Positions 8,257 through 16,439 of a DNA stretch of 27,978 nt are shown here, one piece after another. Numbering within the stretch: position 1 is the first letter of the stretch; each line of letters starts with the position of its first letter. The notes beneath the pieces were generated by a model. It saw nothing but the letters and a program-made list of their open reading frames with translations, did no database searches and was not told the DNA's origin. This DNA is from DASQEH01 sp035633755 (GTDB taxonomy: Bacteria; Actinomycetota; Actinomycetes; Propionibacteriales; Nocardioidaceae), in the NCBI GenBank assembly GCA_035633755.1, contig DASQEH010000186.1:1-27978 (forward strand). Reading direction: 5' to 3'. Both the position numbers and the translations under genes were made by a program.

Positions 8257-8793
8257 GTGATCGAGGAGGGAGTCATCGACGAGCCAGCAACCTCGGGCCG
8301 TCCTCCCGCACAACCGTGCCCCGGCTGCGGCCTGATCACCGAACCGGCGGAGGGGCCGACTCACCCCTACATGGGCGCGTCACCCGGTTGCTGGGCCGCC
8401 TTCGGCGCGCTGATGCTTCAGCCGTTCGGTGCTGCGGCCTCCGGTCAGCTCCTGGGTGACGCGTACGCCGTCCAACATCCTGGGGTGCCAGAGCGGCGGG
8501 CCGTGCAATCGGTGTGTGTGCACCTGATCCTGCTGTGTGCGACGCTCGAGCGAGGCTGGCCACCGGAACGCGCGGTGCAGCTGCGCCGTCGGGCCATCGA
8601 CAAGCTGGCGGATCGGTGGCGGTGGCTGGACCCGCAGCTGCCGCTCGGCACCCTGACGATCGCCAGCCTCAGCGAGGCCGCCGACGCTGACGACCGAGGA
8701 CAGCGCCTTCAGGCGTGGGCCGAGGACGTATGGGCCGCCTACCAGCCCCATCACGCCAGCGTTCGCCGCTGGGTCGACACGCTGCTCACCTGA
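8257..8793 (+). CDS. DUF5946 family protein
   Basis: A 178-residue protein of the actinobacterial and cyanobacterial DUF5946 type. It carries the zinc-like CPGCGL motif near residue 20, the following HPYMGASPGCWAAFG segment, and the conserved DAYAVQHPG and QSVCVHLILLC blocks. No biochemical role is established for this family. The GTG at 8257 is chosen because it is the first in-frame start after the methyltransferase TGA (8250-8252), four bases away. There is no separate strong ribosome binding site, so translation is probably coupled to the upstream gene. The longer open frame reaching back into the methyltransferase gene is not expected to be used. Confidence 0.82.
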   Translation: MIEEGVIDEPATSGRPPAQPCPGCGLITEPAEGPTHPYMGASPGCWAAFGALMLQPFGAAASGQLLGDAYAVQHPGVPERRAVQSVCVHLILLCATLERGWPPERAVQLRRRAIDKLADRWRWLDPQLPLGTLTIASLSEAADADDRGQRLQAWAEDVWAAYQPHHASVRRWVDTLLT

Positions 8794-8937
8794 CCCAGGG
8801 CGTCGTCTACGAGCGACTGACGCCGCCGGAGACGCCTATCGAGGCCGTTTCGTGGATAGAGCGGGGATGGCCAGGAGGTGAGTGCCTGGCCCCGAGCCAA
8901 TGGCCACCGGAGGTGCCTCTCGTGCGGCCGGTCGGTG

Positions 8938-9025
8938 TGGCGGAGGATAGGGGATTCGAACCCCTGAGAGCTTTCACTCAACACGCTTTCCAAGCGTGCG
9001 CACTAGGCCACTATGCGAATCCTCC
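8938..9025 (-). tRNA. tRNA-Ser (anticodon GGA)
   Basis: The minus strand folds into a full cloverleaf. The acceptor stem is GGAGGAT (9019-9025) with ATCCTCC (8942-8948), discriminator G at 8941, and encoded CCA at 8938-8940. The anticodon stem CACGC/GCGTG encloses the loop TTGGAAA with anticodon GGA. The long variable arm expected for serine follows, then a GGGGTTCGAATCCCC T-arm. It reads UCC, with UCU by wobble. Confidence 0.96.
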
Positions 9026-9145
9026 GCCGCAGAGGTTAGCGCGAGCACCCCACGTCTCGGAAACCGGCGCAGCCGCAACAGGGTGCCCTGGCTCGCGTAC
9101 CGCGGCGACGGCTCACCGCTGTCGCCGCGACTGCGCTGGCTCACG

Positions 9146-9151
9146 TAGACT
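9146..9151 (+). promoter_or_regulatory. Candidate -10 element of the SRP RNA gene
   Basis: TAGACT at 9146-9151 lies about 7 nt before the probable 5' end of the SRP RNA. The same hexamer occurs at 13633-13638 ahead of aspartokinase. No good -35 match is seen. Confidence 0.4.
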
Positions 9152-9154
9152 GTG

Positions 9155-9249
9155 GAGCAGCCCCTCGTGCGGCGACAACTTGCCCAACTCCCCCAGGGCC
9201 GGAAGGCAGCAAGGGTAAGCGAGCTCTGTCGGGTGCGCGAGGGGTCTCT
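9155..9249 (+). ncRNA. ffs: Signal recognition particle RNA (small, 4.5S type)
   Basis: The RNA scaffold of the bacterial signal recognition particle, which binds Ffh and targets ribosomes making membrane proteins. The conserved domain IV is unmistakable: CAGGGCCGGAAGGCAGCA with the GGAA tetraloop and the asymmetric loop, near 9194-9211. The ends pair (CCCCTCG at 9161-9167 with CGAGGGG at 9238-9244), giving a single long hairpin of about 95 nt with no Alu domain. The boundaries are approximate. It sits between tRNA-Ser and dnaX, a placement also seen in other actinobacteria. Confidence 0.9.
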
Positions 9250-9259
9250 TGTGCCGCGG

Positions 9260-9637
9260 TCAGGCGTTCTGCCACATGCCTACCAAGTTGCCCTCACTGT
9301 CCTTGAAGTACGCCACGTAGCCCATGTCGCCGACCGGTTCCTTGGGCTGCACCGTCGAGCCGCCGAGCGACTCCACCGTGGCGAGCGCCTTTTCGATGTC
9401 CTCCACGTCGATGGTGATCATCGGGCGGTCGAGCGGTGCCTTGCGCGGGAACATCCCGCCGTTGATCGCCCCGGCCTCCTTCGGCATGCCTTGCTCGTCG
9501 GTAGGCACGGTGGTCGCACCGGCGTAGTCGAAGCCGGGCATCTCGTTGAGCTGCCACCCGAAGGCGGAGGAGTAGAAGTCCTGCGCCCGCTTCATGTCGT
9601 CAGCGGGAATCTCGAAGTGGACGACGCGTCCGCTCAT
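9260..9637 (-). CDS. VOC family protein (glyoxalase/bleomycin-resistance fold)
   Basis: A 125-residue single-module protein of the vicinal oxygen chelate superfamily. It begins VVHFEIPADDMKRAQDFYS, the usual first beta-alpha unit with a potential metal-binding His7, and repeats the beta-alpha-beta pattern from about residue 70 (MITIDVEDIEKALATVESLG). It ends YFKDSEGNLVGMWQ, the common last strand of this fold. AAAGGA lies about 6 nt before the ATG. Substrate and metal are unknown; most single-gene VOC proteins of this size are uncharacterised. It is convergent with the SRP RNA and divergent from dnaX across 152 bp. Confidence 0.88.
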   Translation of the reverse strand: MSGRVVHFEIPADDMKRAQDFYSSAFGWQLNEMPGFDYAGATTVPTDEQGMPKEAGAINGGMFPRKAPLDRPMITIDVEDIEKALATVESLGGSTVQPKEPVGDMGYVAYFKDSEGNLVGMWQNA

Positions 9638-9789
9638 GGTGATCCTTTCGGTTCATAGTCGGGGACTGCGGATGGAGATTCACAAGGTACAACTGCCCTC
9701 CGACAGTCGCGCTAGCCGTTTTCTTCTGGCACCGCGACCGCGGTCTGGCGGCAGGAAGCCGTGTCGGCGGCGGGCGCTAAGGTCGAACC

Positions 9790-11865
9790 GTGGATGCTCC
9801 CCTCGCGCTCTACCGCCGCTATCGCCCCGACGTCTTCGCAGACGTCATCGGCCAGGAGCACGTGACCGCCCCCCTCGCTCAGGCGCTGGACCACAACCGG
9901 GTGCATCACGCCTACCTGTTCTCGGGACCACGAGGCTGCGGCAAGACCACGAGCGCGCGCATCATGGCTCGAGCGCTCAACTGCGCCGACGGCCCGACGT
10001 CGACCCCCTGCGGGACCTGCGAGTCCTGCGTCGAGCTCGCTCGAGGGGGGCCGGGCTCGATCGACGTGATCGAGATCGACGCCGCGTCCCATGGTGGAGT
10101 GGACGACGCCCGCGACCTGCGTGAGCACGCGTTCTTCACGCCGATGCGTGCGCGATACAAGGTGTACATCATTGACGAGGCTCACATGGTGAGCACTCAG
10201 GGCTTCAACGCCCTGCTGAAGCTTGTTGAGGAGCCTCCGGCGCATCTGCGCTTCATCTTCGCCACCACCGAGCCGGACAAGGTCATCGGCACCATCCGGT
10301 CGCGAACGCACCACTATCCGTTCCGGTTGGTCCCGCCGAAGATGCTGGGCGACTACCTGCTCGAGCTGTGTGACCGCGAAGGCGTCGCCATCGAGAAGGT
10401 CGTCGTGCCCTTGATCGTGCGGGCGGGTGCCGGCTCCGTTCGTGACAGCCTCTCAGTGCTCGACCAGCTCATCGGGGGCTCAGGGCCCGACGGCGTCACC
10501 TACGCCTTGGCGACGTCGCTGCTCGGGTACACCCCGTCGACCCTGCTGGACGAGACCGTCGATGCGCTGGCGGCCGACGACGGCGCCACCGTCTTCGGCG
10601 TCATCGACAAGGTCGTGGACACCGGACAAGACCCCCGCAGGTTCGCCGAGGATCTACTGCAACGTCTGCGTGACCTCGTCATCGTCTCGGCAGTGCCCAA
10701 CGCCGCGAGCCGAGGGCTCATCGAGATGTCGGAGGACCAAGCCGAGCGGCTCACCGGCCAGGCCGTCCGCTTCGGACGGGCGGAGCTCACCAGAGCGGCC
10801 GACATCGTGAGCACCGGGCTGACCGAGATGCGGGGTGCAACCGCCCCACGAATGCTGCTCGAGCTGATGTGCGCGCGCATCCTGCTGCCCGGTGCCGACT
10901 CATCCATTGAGGGGCTCGGTGCGCGGCTCGACCGTGTCGAGCGCCGACTCTCCGTTGTCGGCGGCCCGCCGGCGACCGGCTCGCAACCGGGCGTGGCATC
11001 ACCGCCCACAAGTGCATCGCGCCCAGCAGCCGCGGGAGGCAACGCGCCGGCTGATGAGTCGTCGGCTGCCCCACCTGGTACCGCGGTGCAGTCACCCGCT
11101 ACCGCATCGGCTGCCCCGCAGCCGCCAGCCAGCTCTGCTGGATCTCAGCGGCCTGCCGCCGACGCTGAGCTCGGATCCGACGCACCGGACATGGCCGGGC
11201 CCACGCAGGGCGCCAGCACCCCTCCGGCGCCAACGTCCGCACCTACCGTTCCTACCGGGGAGCTACCGACAGCACCCACTGCTCTTGCCGGTCAGCTGAG
11301 CTTGGTGGACGTCCGACAGCTGTGGCCGGGAGTCCTCAACAGAGTCAAGACGATGCGCCGCTATGCGTGGATCCTGCTCAGCCAGAACGCCCACGTCAAA
11401 GACGTCGGCGGGAACGTCATCACGATAGGTCTTGTCAACGCCGGCGCTCGTGACAGCTTCACCAAGAGCGGCGCGGACGAGATCCTCCACCAGGCACTGA
11501 TCGACGAGCTCGGTGTCGACTGGCGAGTCGAAGCCATCATCGATGCGGGCAGTGAACACCCACCGGCGCGGACTTCACCGATGACCGAGCCGCCGGTCGC
11601 CACCACCCCGGAGCCGGACGACGGAGCGGACGACGCGAGGTCGGCCCGCACCAACGGAGTGCAGGCCGCCAAAGGGGCGATCCGGTCGACCCGCCCCGCG
11701 TCAACTGCGGGCAGCAGCCGCCAGGTCGCCGACGAGCCCACCGTGGACAGCGTCGTAGAGATCGCCGACGACGACGACGTCATCCACGAGCTGACGTCAC
11801 ACGAGCTGTTGACCCGCGAGCTCGGCGCCAAGGTCATCGAAGACATCCGCCACGACTCGGCCTGA
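9790..11865 (+). CDS. dnaX: DNA polymerase III subunit gamma/tau
   Basis: Clamp-loader ATPase of the replicative polymerase. The 691-residue product has the AAA+ domain at the N-terminus with Walker A GPRGCGKTT at about residues 46-54, the four-cysteine zinc module (Cys65, 74, 77 and 80), Walker B IIDEAHM, and the SRC-like sensor region FIFATTEPDKVIGTIRSR. Clamp-loader domains II and III follow to about residue 370. A low-complexity Pro/Ala/Ser linker (about 395-500) then leads to a tau-like C-terminal domain, starting near LSLVDVRQLWPGVL, that would contact the polymerase. The GTG at 9790 is the only sensible start; AAGG upstream is a weak ribosome binding site. No clear slippery site for a shorter gamma form was found. 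It leads the cluster with ybaB and recR. Confidence 0.95.
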   Translation: MDAPLALYRRYRPDVFADVIGQEHVTAPLAQALDHNRVHHAYLFSGPRGCGKTTSARIMARALNCADGPTSTPCGTCESCVELARGGPGSIDVIEIDAASHGGVDDARDLREHAFFTPMRARYKVYIIDEAHMVSTQGFNALLKLVEEPPAHLRFIFATTEPDKVIGTIRSRTHHYPFRLVPPKMLGDYLLELCDREGVAIEKVVVPLIVRAGAGSVRDSLSVLDQLIGGSGPDGVTYALATSLLGYTPSTLLDETVDALAADDGATVFGVIDKVVDTGQDPRRFAEDLLQRLRDLVIVSAVPNAASRGLIEMSEDQAERLTGQAVRFGRAELTRAADIVSTGLTEMRGATAPRMLLELMCARILLPGADSSIEGLGARLDRVERRLSVVGGPPATGSQPGVASPPTSASRPAAAGGNAPADESSAAPPGTAVQSPATASAAPQPPASSAGSQRPAADAELGSDAPDMAGPTQGASTPPAPTSAPTVPTGELPTAPTALAGQLSLVDVRQLWPGVLNRVKTMRRYAWILLSQNAHVKDVGGNVITIGLVNAGARDSFTKSGADEILHQALIDELGVDWRVEAIIDAGSEHPPARTSPMTEPPVATTPEPDDGADDARSARTNGVQAAKGAIRSTRPASTAGSSRQVADEPTVDSVVEIADDDDVIHELTSHELLTRELGAKVIEDIRHDSA

Positions 11866-11932
11866 CGTAAGCCAACGTGTGACATTGCGTCGACTCACCG
11901 ACGCAACCACTCCAAAACCCACGAGAGGTGCC

Positions 11933-12277
11933 ATGTTTCCCGAAGGAACGCCAGACATGCAGTCCTTACTCCAGCAGGCTGCCCGCATGCAAGAGCAGCT
12001 TGTCAGCGCACAGGAGGAGCTGGCCGAAGCGCGAGTCGAAGGCACGTCAGGTGGCGGCGCCGTTACCGCCACCGTGTCGGGAACCGGTGAGCTGCTCGCG
12101 TTGTCGATCGACCCCTCTGTCATCGATCCAGCAGAAGCAGACGACCTCGCCGACCTCATCGTCGCCGCCGTACGCGACGCCTCGGGCAACGCCGAACGGT
12201 TGGCTGCCGACCAGATGTCGGACTTGACCGGGGGGTTCGGTGACGCGGCACAGCCTCCAGGGCAATTAGGCTCGTAG
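11933..12277 (+). CDS. Nucleoid-associated protein, YbaB/EbfC family
   Basis: A small DNA-binding protein that acts as a dimer. The 114-residue product shows the family pattern: an N-terminal helix MQSLLQQAARMQEQLVSAQE, a beta hairpin with GGGAVTATVSGTGELLALSIDP, and a C-terminal helix DLADLIVAAVRDA. The start at 11933 (MFPEG) has GAGAGG 4 nt upstream and matches the short N-terminal arm of other actinobacterial members. A second ATG at 11957 has AAGGA but would drop this arm. It lies between dnaX and recR, the classic bacterial arrangement. Confidence 0.92.
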   Translation: MFPEGTPDMQSLLQQAARMQEQLVSAQEELAEARVEGTSGGGAVTATVSGTGELLALSIDPSVIDPAEADDLADLIVAAVRDASGNAERLAADQMSDLTGGFGDAAQPPGQLGS

Positions 12278-12349
12278 TCCGGATCCGAGCAGCAGTTCGC
12301 TGCGGCCTCGCTGGCGACGTGGCCGGTACGTGTCTCGAGAGGTGCAGCG

Positions 12350-12949
12350 TTGTACGAGGGTGTGGTGCAGGACCTCATCGACGAGCTCGGCCGGTTGCCG
12401 GGCGTCGGCCCCAAGAGTGCACAGCGGATTGCCTTCTACATCCTCAACACCGACTCCGTTGATGTCAGACGGCTCGCGGATGTCCTCGTCGAGGTCAAGG
12501 ACAAGGTCAGGTTCTGCGTCACCTGCGGCAACGTCGCCGAGGAGGAGCAGTGCAAGATCTGCCGGGATCCTCGGCGGGACACATCGGTGATCTGCGTGGT
12601 CGAGGAGTCCAAGGATGTGGTGGCCATTGAGAGAACCCGGGAGTTCCGCGGCCGCTACCACGTCCTGGGCGGAGCCATCAGCCCCATCGAGGGGATCGGG
12701 CCGGACGAGCTCCGGATCAGGGAGCTCATGCAGCGCCTCGCCGATTCGTCGATTGTCGAAGTGATCCTCGCGACAGACCCCAACCTGGAGGGGGAAGCCA
12801 CCGCGACATACCTGACCAGGATGCTTCGCCCGCTGGGTCTGCGGGTGACCCGACTTGCCAGCGGACTACCTGTCGGGGGAGATTTGGAGTACGCCGACGA
12901 GGTGACACTCGGTCGGGCCTTCGAAGGAAGACGGGTCGTTGATGAGTAA
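12350..12949 (+). CDS. recR: Recombination mediator RecR
   Basis: Ring-forming protein of the RecFOR pathway that loads RecA on gapped DNA. At 199 residues it has the usual length. The helix-hairpin-helix is LPGVGPKSAQRIA (about residues 16-28), the zinc site is Cys56, Cys59, Cys68 and Cys71, and the Toprim domain starts at VVEESKDV (about 83-90), followed by the Walker-like C-terminal part with GGDLEYADEVTLGRAFEGRR. The start is TTG at 12350, supported by GAGAGG about 7 nt upstream and by the family N-terminus MYEGVVQDLIDELGRLPGVG. The TAA stop overlaps the ATG of the next gene (ATGAGTAA). Confidence 0.96.
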   Translation: MYEGVVQDLIDELGRLPGVGPKSAQRIAFYILNTDSVDVRRLADVLVEVKDKVRFCVTCGNVAEEEQCKICRDPRRDTSVICVVEESKDVVAIERTREFRGRYHVLGGAISPIEGIGPDELRIRELMQRLADSSIVEVILATDPNLEGEATATYLTRMLRPLGLRVTRLASGLPVGGDLEYADEVTLGRAFEGRRVVDE

Positions 12950-13526
12950 CCAAAGCGGGCACCTCACGAGTGAGCTGGAGGATCTGGCTCAGGCGGTCGC
13001 CGACCAGAGCGCCGGTTTCCTGCTCGCCCTGCGCGAGATCGCCCGGGAAGGCAACCGCGGAATCGCCGTCCCGCTGCTCCTGCTCGAGGTCAGCCAGCTG
13101 CTGTTCGCCGGCGCCCGGCTTGCTGTTCAGGTGGACTTCGTTCCCCGTGACGAGTTCGAGCCCGACGCCGGCCCGGACCCCGACCTCGACACCATGCGTG
13201 AGCGGCTCGCTGTGCTGCTCGAAGGAGTCGACGACTTCACGGAGGTCTTCGACCCCTACATCGACCCGCCGGAGCTTGTCTCGTCGCGGCTGTCGGACGA
13301 CCTGGCCGACATCGCCTCCAGCGTGGCCCACGGCTTGCAGCACTTCCGCGCCGGCAACGTCGAGGAAGCGTTGTGGTGGTGGCAGTTCTCGTACGTGTCG
13401 AGCTGGGGGGCCGAGGCAAGCGCGACCCTGCGGGCCCTGCAGTCGGTCATCGCCCATGATCGACTTGACGTCTACGACGTTGGCGAGGTCGAGGCCGCCC
13501 GAGTCGCAGCCGCCCAGGACCTCTGA
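12942..13526 (+). CDS. DUF5063 domain-containing protein
   Basis: A 194-residue acidic, mostly helical protein whose place directly after recR is conserved in many actinobacteria. The recognisable blocks are DFVPRDEFEPDAGPDPDLD and, later, LWWWQFSYVSSWGAEASATL, both typical of DUF5063. No function is established; the position next to recR hints at chromosome maintenance, but this is only association. The ATG at 12942 overlaps the recR stop by 8 bp, and GAAGGAAG lies about 10 nt upstream inside recR. A TTG one codon earlier (12939) is a less likely start. Confidence 0.88.
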   Translation: MSNQSGHLTSELEDLAQAVADQSAGFLLALREIAREGNRGIAVPLLLLEVSQLLFAGARLAVQVDFVPRDEFEPDAGPDPDLDTMRERLAVLLEGVDDFTEVFDPYIDPPELVSSRLSDDLADIASSVAHGLQHFRAGNVEEALWWWQFSYVSSWGAEASATLRALQSVIAHDRLDVYDVGEVEAARVAAAQDL

Positions 13527-13632
13527 CAACGATCAGGCGTGTCCCTGCGACTCGGCGCACGTGAGTCCGGCCGAGCACGCCTGCGACGAGAGTGGATGAG
13601 ACGCAAACCAACCCGTGTCTGTTCCGCCTCGA

Positions 13633-13638
13633 TAGACT
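13633..13638 (+). promoter_or_regulatory. Candidate -10 element of the aspartokinase operon
   Basis: TAGACT at 13633-13638 lies 54 nt before the aspartokinase GTG and matches the hexamer placed before the SRP RNA. The 165-bp gap after the DUF5063 gene would allow an independent promoter here. The -35 is not clear. Confidence 0.35.
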
Positions 13639-13691
13639 GACGCGGCCAACAGCCCGCGTACCGCTGACCTGATCGAAGGAGTGCAGCTCCC

Positions 13692-14960
13692 GTGGGAATC
13701 GTCGTGCAGAAGTACGGAGGATCCTCCGTCGCAGACGCAGAAGGCATCAAGAGGGTCGCGCAGCGCATCGTTGCGACCAAGAAGGATGGCCACGACGTCT
13801 GCGTGGTGGTCTCAGCGATGGGCGACACCACCGATGAACTGCTCGACCTGGCCGAGCAGATCTCCCCTCTGCCGCCGGGCCGTGAGCTCGACATGCTGCT
13901 CACCGCCGGCGAGCGAATCTCGATGGCACTGCTGGCCATGGCGATCGCGAACCTGGGCCAGCACGCGCGGTCCTTCACCGGCAGCCAGGCCGGTGTCATC
14001 ACCGACTCGGTCCACGGGCGCGCCAAGATCATCGACGTCACCCCGGGTCGCATCCAGGACGCACTCAACGTCGGCGACATCGCCATCGTCGCCGGGTTCC
14101 AGGGTGTGTCGATGGACACCAAGGACATCACCACCCTGGGTCGCGGCGGCTCCGACACCACAGCCGTCGCTCTCGCTGCTGCGCTCGAAGCCGAGGTTTG
14201 CGAGATCTACACCGACGTCGACGGGATCTTCACGGCCGACCCTCGGATAGTCTCCACCGCACGCCGCATCCCGCATGTGTCCTACGAGGAGATGCTCGAG
14301 ATGTGTGCGTCCGGAGCCCGCATACTCCATCTTCGGTGCGTCGAGTACGCCCGCAGGCACTCCATACCGATCCACGTCCGCTCGTCGTTCTCTCAACGGC
14401 CGGGCACCTGGGTATCCGATTCGAGCGAGGTTGAGCAAGTGGAGCAAGCCATCATCTCCGGTGTCGCCCATGACCGCAGTGAAGCCAAGATCACCGTCGT
14501 CGGAGTCCCCGACAAGGTCGGTGAGGCCGCCCGTATCTTCGAGTCGCTGGCCGATGCCGGCATCAACATCGACATGATCGTGCAGAACATCTCTGTCGCC
14601 TCCAGCGCCCGCACCGACATCTCGTTCACGCTGCCACGCGACGACGGCCACATTGCCATGACGGCACTGGCGCGGCTGCAGGACGAGGTCGGGTTCGAGC
14701 AGCTCCTGTACGACGACCGGATCGGGAAGGTCTCACTGGTGGGGGCCGGGATGCGTACCCATCCCGGTGTGACCGCTCGCTTCTTCGCCGCGCTGGCTGC
14801 GGCCGGAGTGAACATCGAGATGATCTCCACGTCGGAGATCCGCATCTCCGTCATTGTCGACCAGGACCAGATCGACGCGGCGGTCACGTCCGCTCACCAC
14901 GCGTTCGACCTCGACAGCGCCGAGGTCGAGGCCGTCGTGTACGGGGGCACCGGCCGATGA
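13692..14960 (+). CDS. lysC: Aspartate kinase, alpha subunit
   Basis: Cytoplasmic enzyme that phosphorylates aspartate, the first step towards lysine, threonine, methionine and diaminopimelate for the cell wall. The 422-residue product begins with VQKYGGSSVADAEGIKRVA, the amino-acid kinase signature, and contains FTGSQAGVITD and the TLGRGGSDTTAVALA aspartate-binding segment. Two ACT domains occupy about residues 265-415 and bind the feedback inhibitors lysine and threonine (family knowledge). Start GTG at 13692; GAAGGAG lies 11 nt upstream. The stop overlaps the asd start by 4 bp (ATGA), so the two are translationally coupled. Length and internal start match the lysC-alpha/beta arrangement of Corynebacterium glutamicum. 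Confidence 0.95.
   Translation: MGIVVQKYGGSSVADAEGIKRVAQRIVATKKDGHDVCVVVSAMGDTTDELLDLAEQISPLPPGRELDMLLTAGERISMALLAMAIANLGQHARSFTGSQAGVITDSVHGRAKIIDVTPGRIQDALNVGDIAIVAGFQGVSMDTKDITTLGRGGSDTTAVALAAALEAEVCEIYTDVDGIFTADPRIVSTARRIPHVSYEEMLEMCASGARILHLRCVEYARRHSIPIHVRSSFSQRPGTWVSDSSEVEQVEQAIISGVAHDRSEAKITVVGVPDKVGEAARIFESLADAGINIDMIVQNISVASSARTDISFTLPRDDGHIAMTALARLQDEVGFEQLLYDDRIGKVSLVGAGMRTHPGVTARFFAALAAAGVNIEMISTSEIRISVIVDQDQIDAAVTSAHHAFDLDSAEVEAVVYGGTGR
14439..14960 (+). CDS. lysC: Aspartate kinase beta subunit from internal in-frame start
   Basis: The second half of the aspartokinase gene can be translated separately from GTG at 14439, which is codon 250 of the full gene. GAGG lies 8 nt upstream. 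The 173-residue product would hold only the two ACT domains. In Corynebacterium glutamicum the equivalent beta subunit starts at the same codon and is 172 residues long, forming an alpha2beta2 enzyme in which the interface binds Lys and Thr. Here the internal start is inferred from that position match and the local ribosome binding site. Confidence 0.6.
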   Translation: MEQAIISGVAHDRSEAKITVVGVPDKVGEAARIFESLADAGINIDMIVQNISVASSARTDISFTLPRDDGHIAMTALARLQDEVGFEQLLYDDRIGKVSLVGAGMRTHPGVTARFFAALAAAGVNIEMISTSEIRISVIVDQDQIDAAVTSAHHAFDLDSAEVEAVVYGGTGR

Positions 14961-16057
14961 GGGGGGAGCAGAAGCCGACCCTCGCGGTCGTGGGGGCCAC
15001 GGGTGCGGTCGGCACGGTCATGATGCACCTGTTGTCGACCCGGCACGACGTCTGGGGAGACATCCGGCTCGTCGCCTCAGCTCGCTCGGCGGGCAAGACG
15101 CTCCACTGCCGTGGGGAGGACATCGTTGTCGAGGAGCTGACGGAGGACGTCTTCGACGGCGTGGACGTCGCCATGTTCGACGTTCCGGACGACATCTCCG
15201 CGATCTGGGCGCCGGTGGCGGTCGCCAAGGGAGTCGTGGTGGTGGACAACTCTGGTGCGTTCCGCATGGACCCCGACGTGCCCCTCGTCGTACCCGAGGT
15301 CAACCCGATGCAGATCCGCAACCGGCCACGGGGCATCATCGCTAATCCCAATTGCACGACACTGACCATGATGGACGCTATCGGCGCCCTGCACTTCCGG
15401 TGGGGCCTTCGTGAGCTCGTCGTCGCCTCGTACCAGGCTGCCTCCGGTGCCGGCCAGGCCGGCATCGACCGCCTGTATGACGAGATCGACGTTGTCGCCG
15501 GTGACCGGACGCTTGGTCATCACGCTGGAGACGTACGCCGAGCCGTGGCGAACAAGCTCGGAGACGACTCGCCCTTTGCGGCGCCGCTCGTGCTCAACGT
15601 CATCCCGATGGCGGGGTCACTCAGGGAAGGCGGATGGTCCAGCGAGGAGCTCAAGGTCAGAAACGAGTCCCGCAAGATCCTGGCGCTCCCGGACCTCAAG
15701 GTGTCGGCCACATGCGTTCGGGTTCCCGTCGTGACAACACACTCACTGGCGGTGCATGCCGTGTTCGAGCGCGACCTCGATGTGAACGAGGCGCGCCAAG
15801 TGTTGATCGAGGCGCCGAGTGTCGTGGTGATCGACGAGCCGGGACGCTCGGAGTTCCCTACGCCAGCCGACTGTGTGGGTTCTGACCCCACCTTCGTGGG
15901 ACGGCTCCGGCAGGCGCTGGACTTCCCGAACACGCTCGAGATGTTCATCTGCGGCGACAACCTTCGCAAGGGCGCGGCGCTGAACACCGCTCAGATCGCC
16001 GAGCTGCTGGCAGCGGAACTGACGGCCGCGTCTTCGTCAGCTGTGGAACCCGGCTGA
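14957..16057 (+). CDS. asd: Aspartate-semialdehyde dehydrogenase
   Basis: NADPH-dependent enzyme that reduces aspartyl phosphate, the product of the preceding kinase, to aspartate semialdehyde. At 366 residues it is of normal length. GATGAVG (about 13-19) is the nucleotide loop, VVVVDNSGAFRMD the substrate-phosphate loop, and ANPNCTT contains the catalytic Cys133. The second half-site is FPTPADCVGSDPTFVGRLR near the C-terminus. The segment carrying the catalytic histidine reads RVPVVTTHS rather than the more usual RVPV(x)GHS, a small variation. The ATG at 14957 overlaps the kinase TGA. A hairpin just past the stop is a likely terminator shared with the convergent small gene. Confidence 0.95.
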   Translation: MRGEQKPTLAVVGATGAVGTVMMHLLSTRHDVWGDIRLVASARSAGKTLHCRGEDIVVEELTEDVFDGVDVAMFDVPDDISAIWAPVAVAKGVVVVDNSGAFRMDPDVPLVVPEVNPMQIRNRPRGIIANPNCTTLTMMDAIGALHFRWGLRELVVASYQAASGAGQAGIDRLYDEIDVVAGDRTLGHHAGDVRRAVANKLGDDSPFAAPLVLNVIPMAGSLREGGWSSEELKVRNESRKILALPDLKVSATCVRVPVVTTHSLAVHAVFERDLDVNEARQVLIEAPSVVVIDEPGRSEFPTPADCVGSDPTFVGRLRQALDFPNTLEMFICGDNLRKGAALNTAQIAELLAAELTAASSSAVEPG

Positions 16058-16084
16058 ACTGGTTCGGGAGGCTTGCTCAGGTGG

Positions 16085-16108
16085 CTGGTCGCTCTCCCCG
16101 GCGACTAG
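16085..16108. terminator. Bidirectional terminator-like hairpin after asd
   Basis: CTGGTCGC (16085-16092) pairs with GCGACTAG (16101-16108), with one G-T wobble and an 8-nt loop. The right arm includes the TAG stop of the convergent small gene, so the hairpin would serve both transcripts. There is no T-tract, as is common in actinobacteria. Confidence 0.45.
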
Positions 16109-16392
16109 AGCCCGAGCTCCCTCTCGAACACGACCCGGTCCTTCGCCGCAGCAATTCTGTCGTTGTGTGCTAGCCGGCGATCTTGGGCGGCCAGGTAGCG
16201 GGCGTCGCTTGCCGGTACATCAGTGATACCGGTCACGAGCGCTTGCATCGAGGCCGCCATATCGCGGCGAGCGGCCGCTGCATCACGTTCCATTGCCTGC
16301 TCGTCGCGCAGCGCGGCGGCGGCCAAGATGGCGACCAGGTACTCATGCCGCACAGCGTCGTCGGGCACCTTGCTGGTGTGACCGTCAGTCAT
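16105..16392 (-). CDS. Hypothetical protein, 95 residues, Asp/Arg/Ala-rich helical
   Basis: A short minus-strand gene with ATG at 16392 (a TTG one codon upstream is also open). The product is almost entirely predicted helix with alternating charged and Ala residues: AAAALRDEQAMERDAAAARR in the middle and LAAQDRRLAHNDRIAAAKDR near the end. This heptad-like pattern suggests a coiled coil. No domain is recognised. There is no good Shine-Dalgarno, and an AT-rich stretch with a 12-bp-pitch direct repeat lies upstream at about 16432-16453. The gene sits between asd and the IS481 segment, so it may belong to the accessory region. It could be a chance frame, although composition and AT-rich upstream region favour a gene. 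Confidence 0.55.
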   Translation of the reverse strand: MTDGHTSKVPDDAVRHEYLVAILAAAALRDEQAMERDAAAARRDMAASMQALVTGITDVPASDARYLAAQDRRLAHNDRIAAAKDRVVFERELGL

Positions 16393-16439
16393 CAACGGGT
16401 CAGCTTACACAGTAAGGACATAACGGAACAATACCATTA

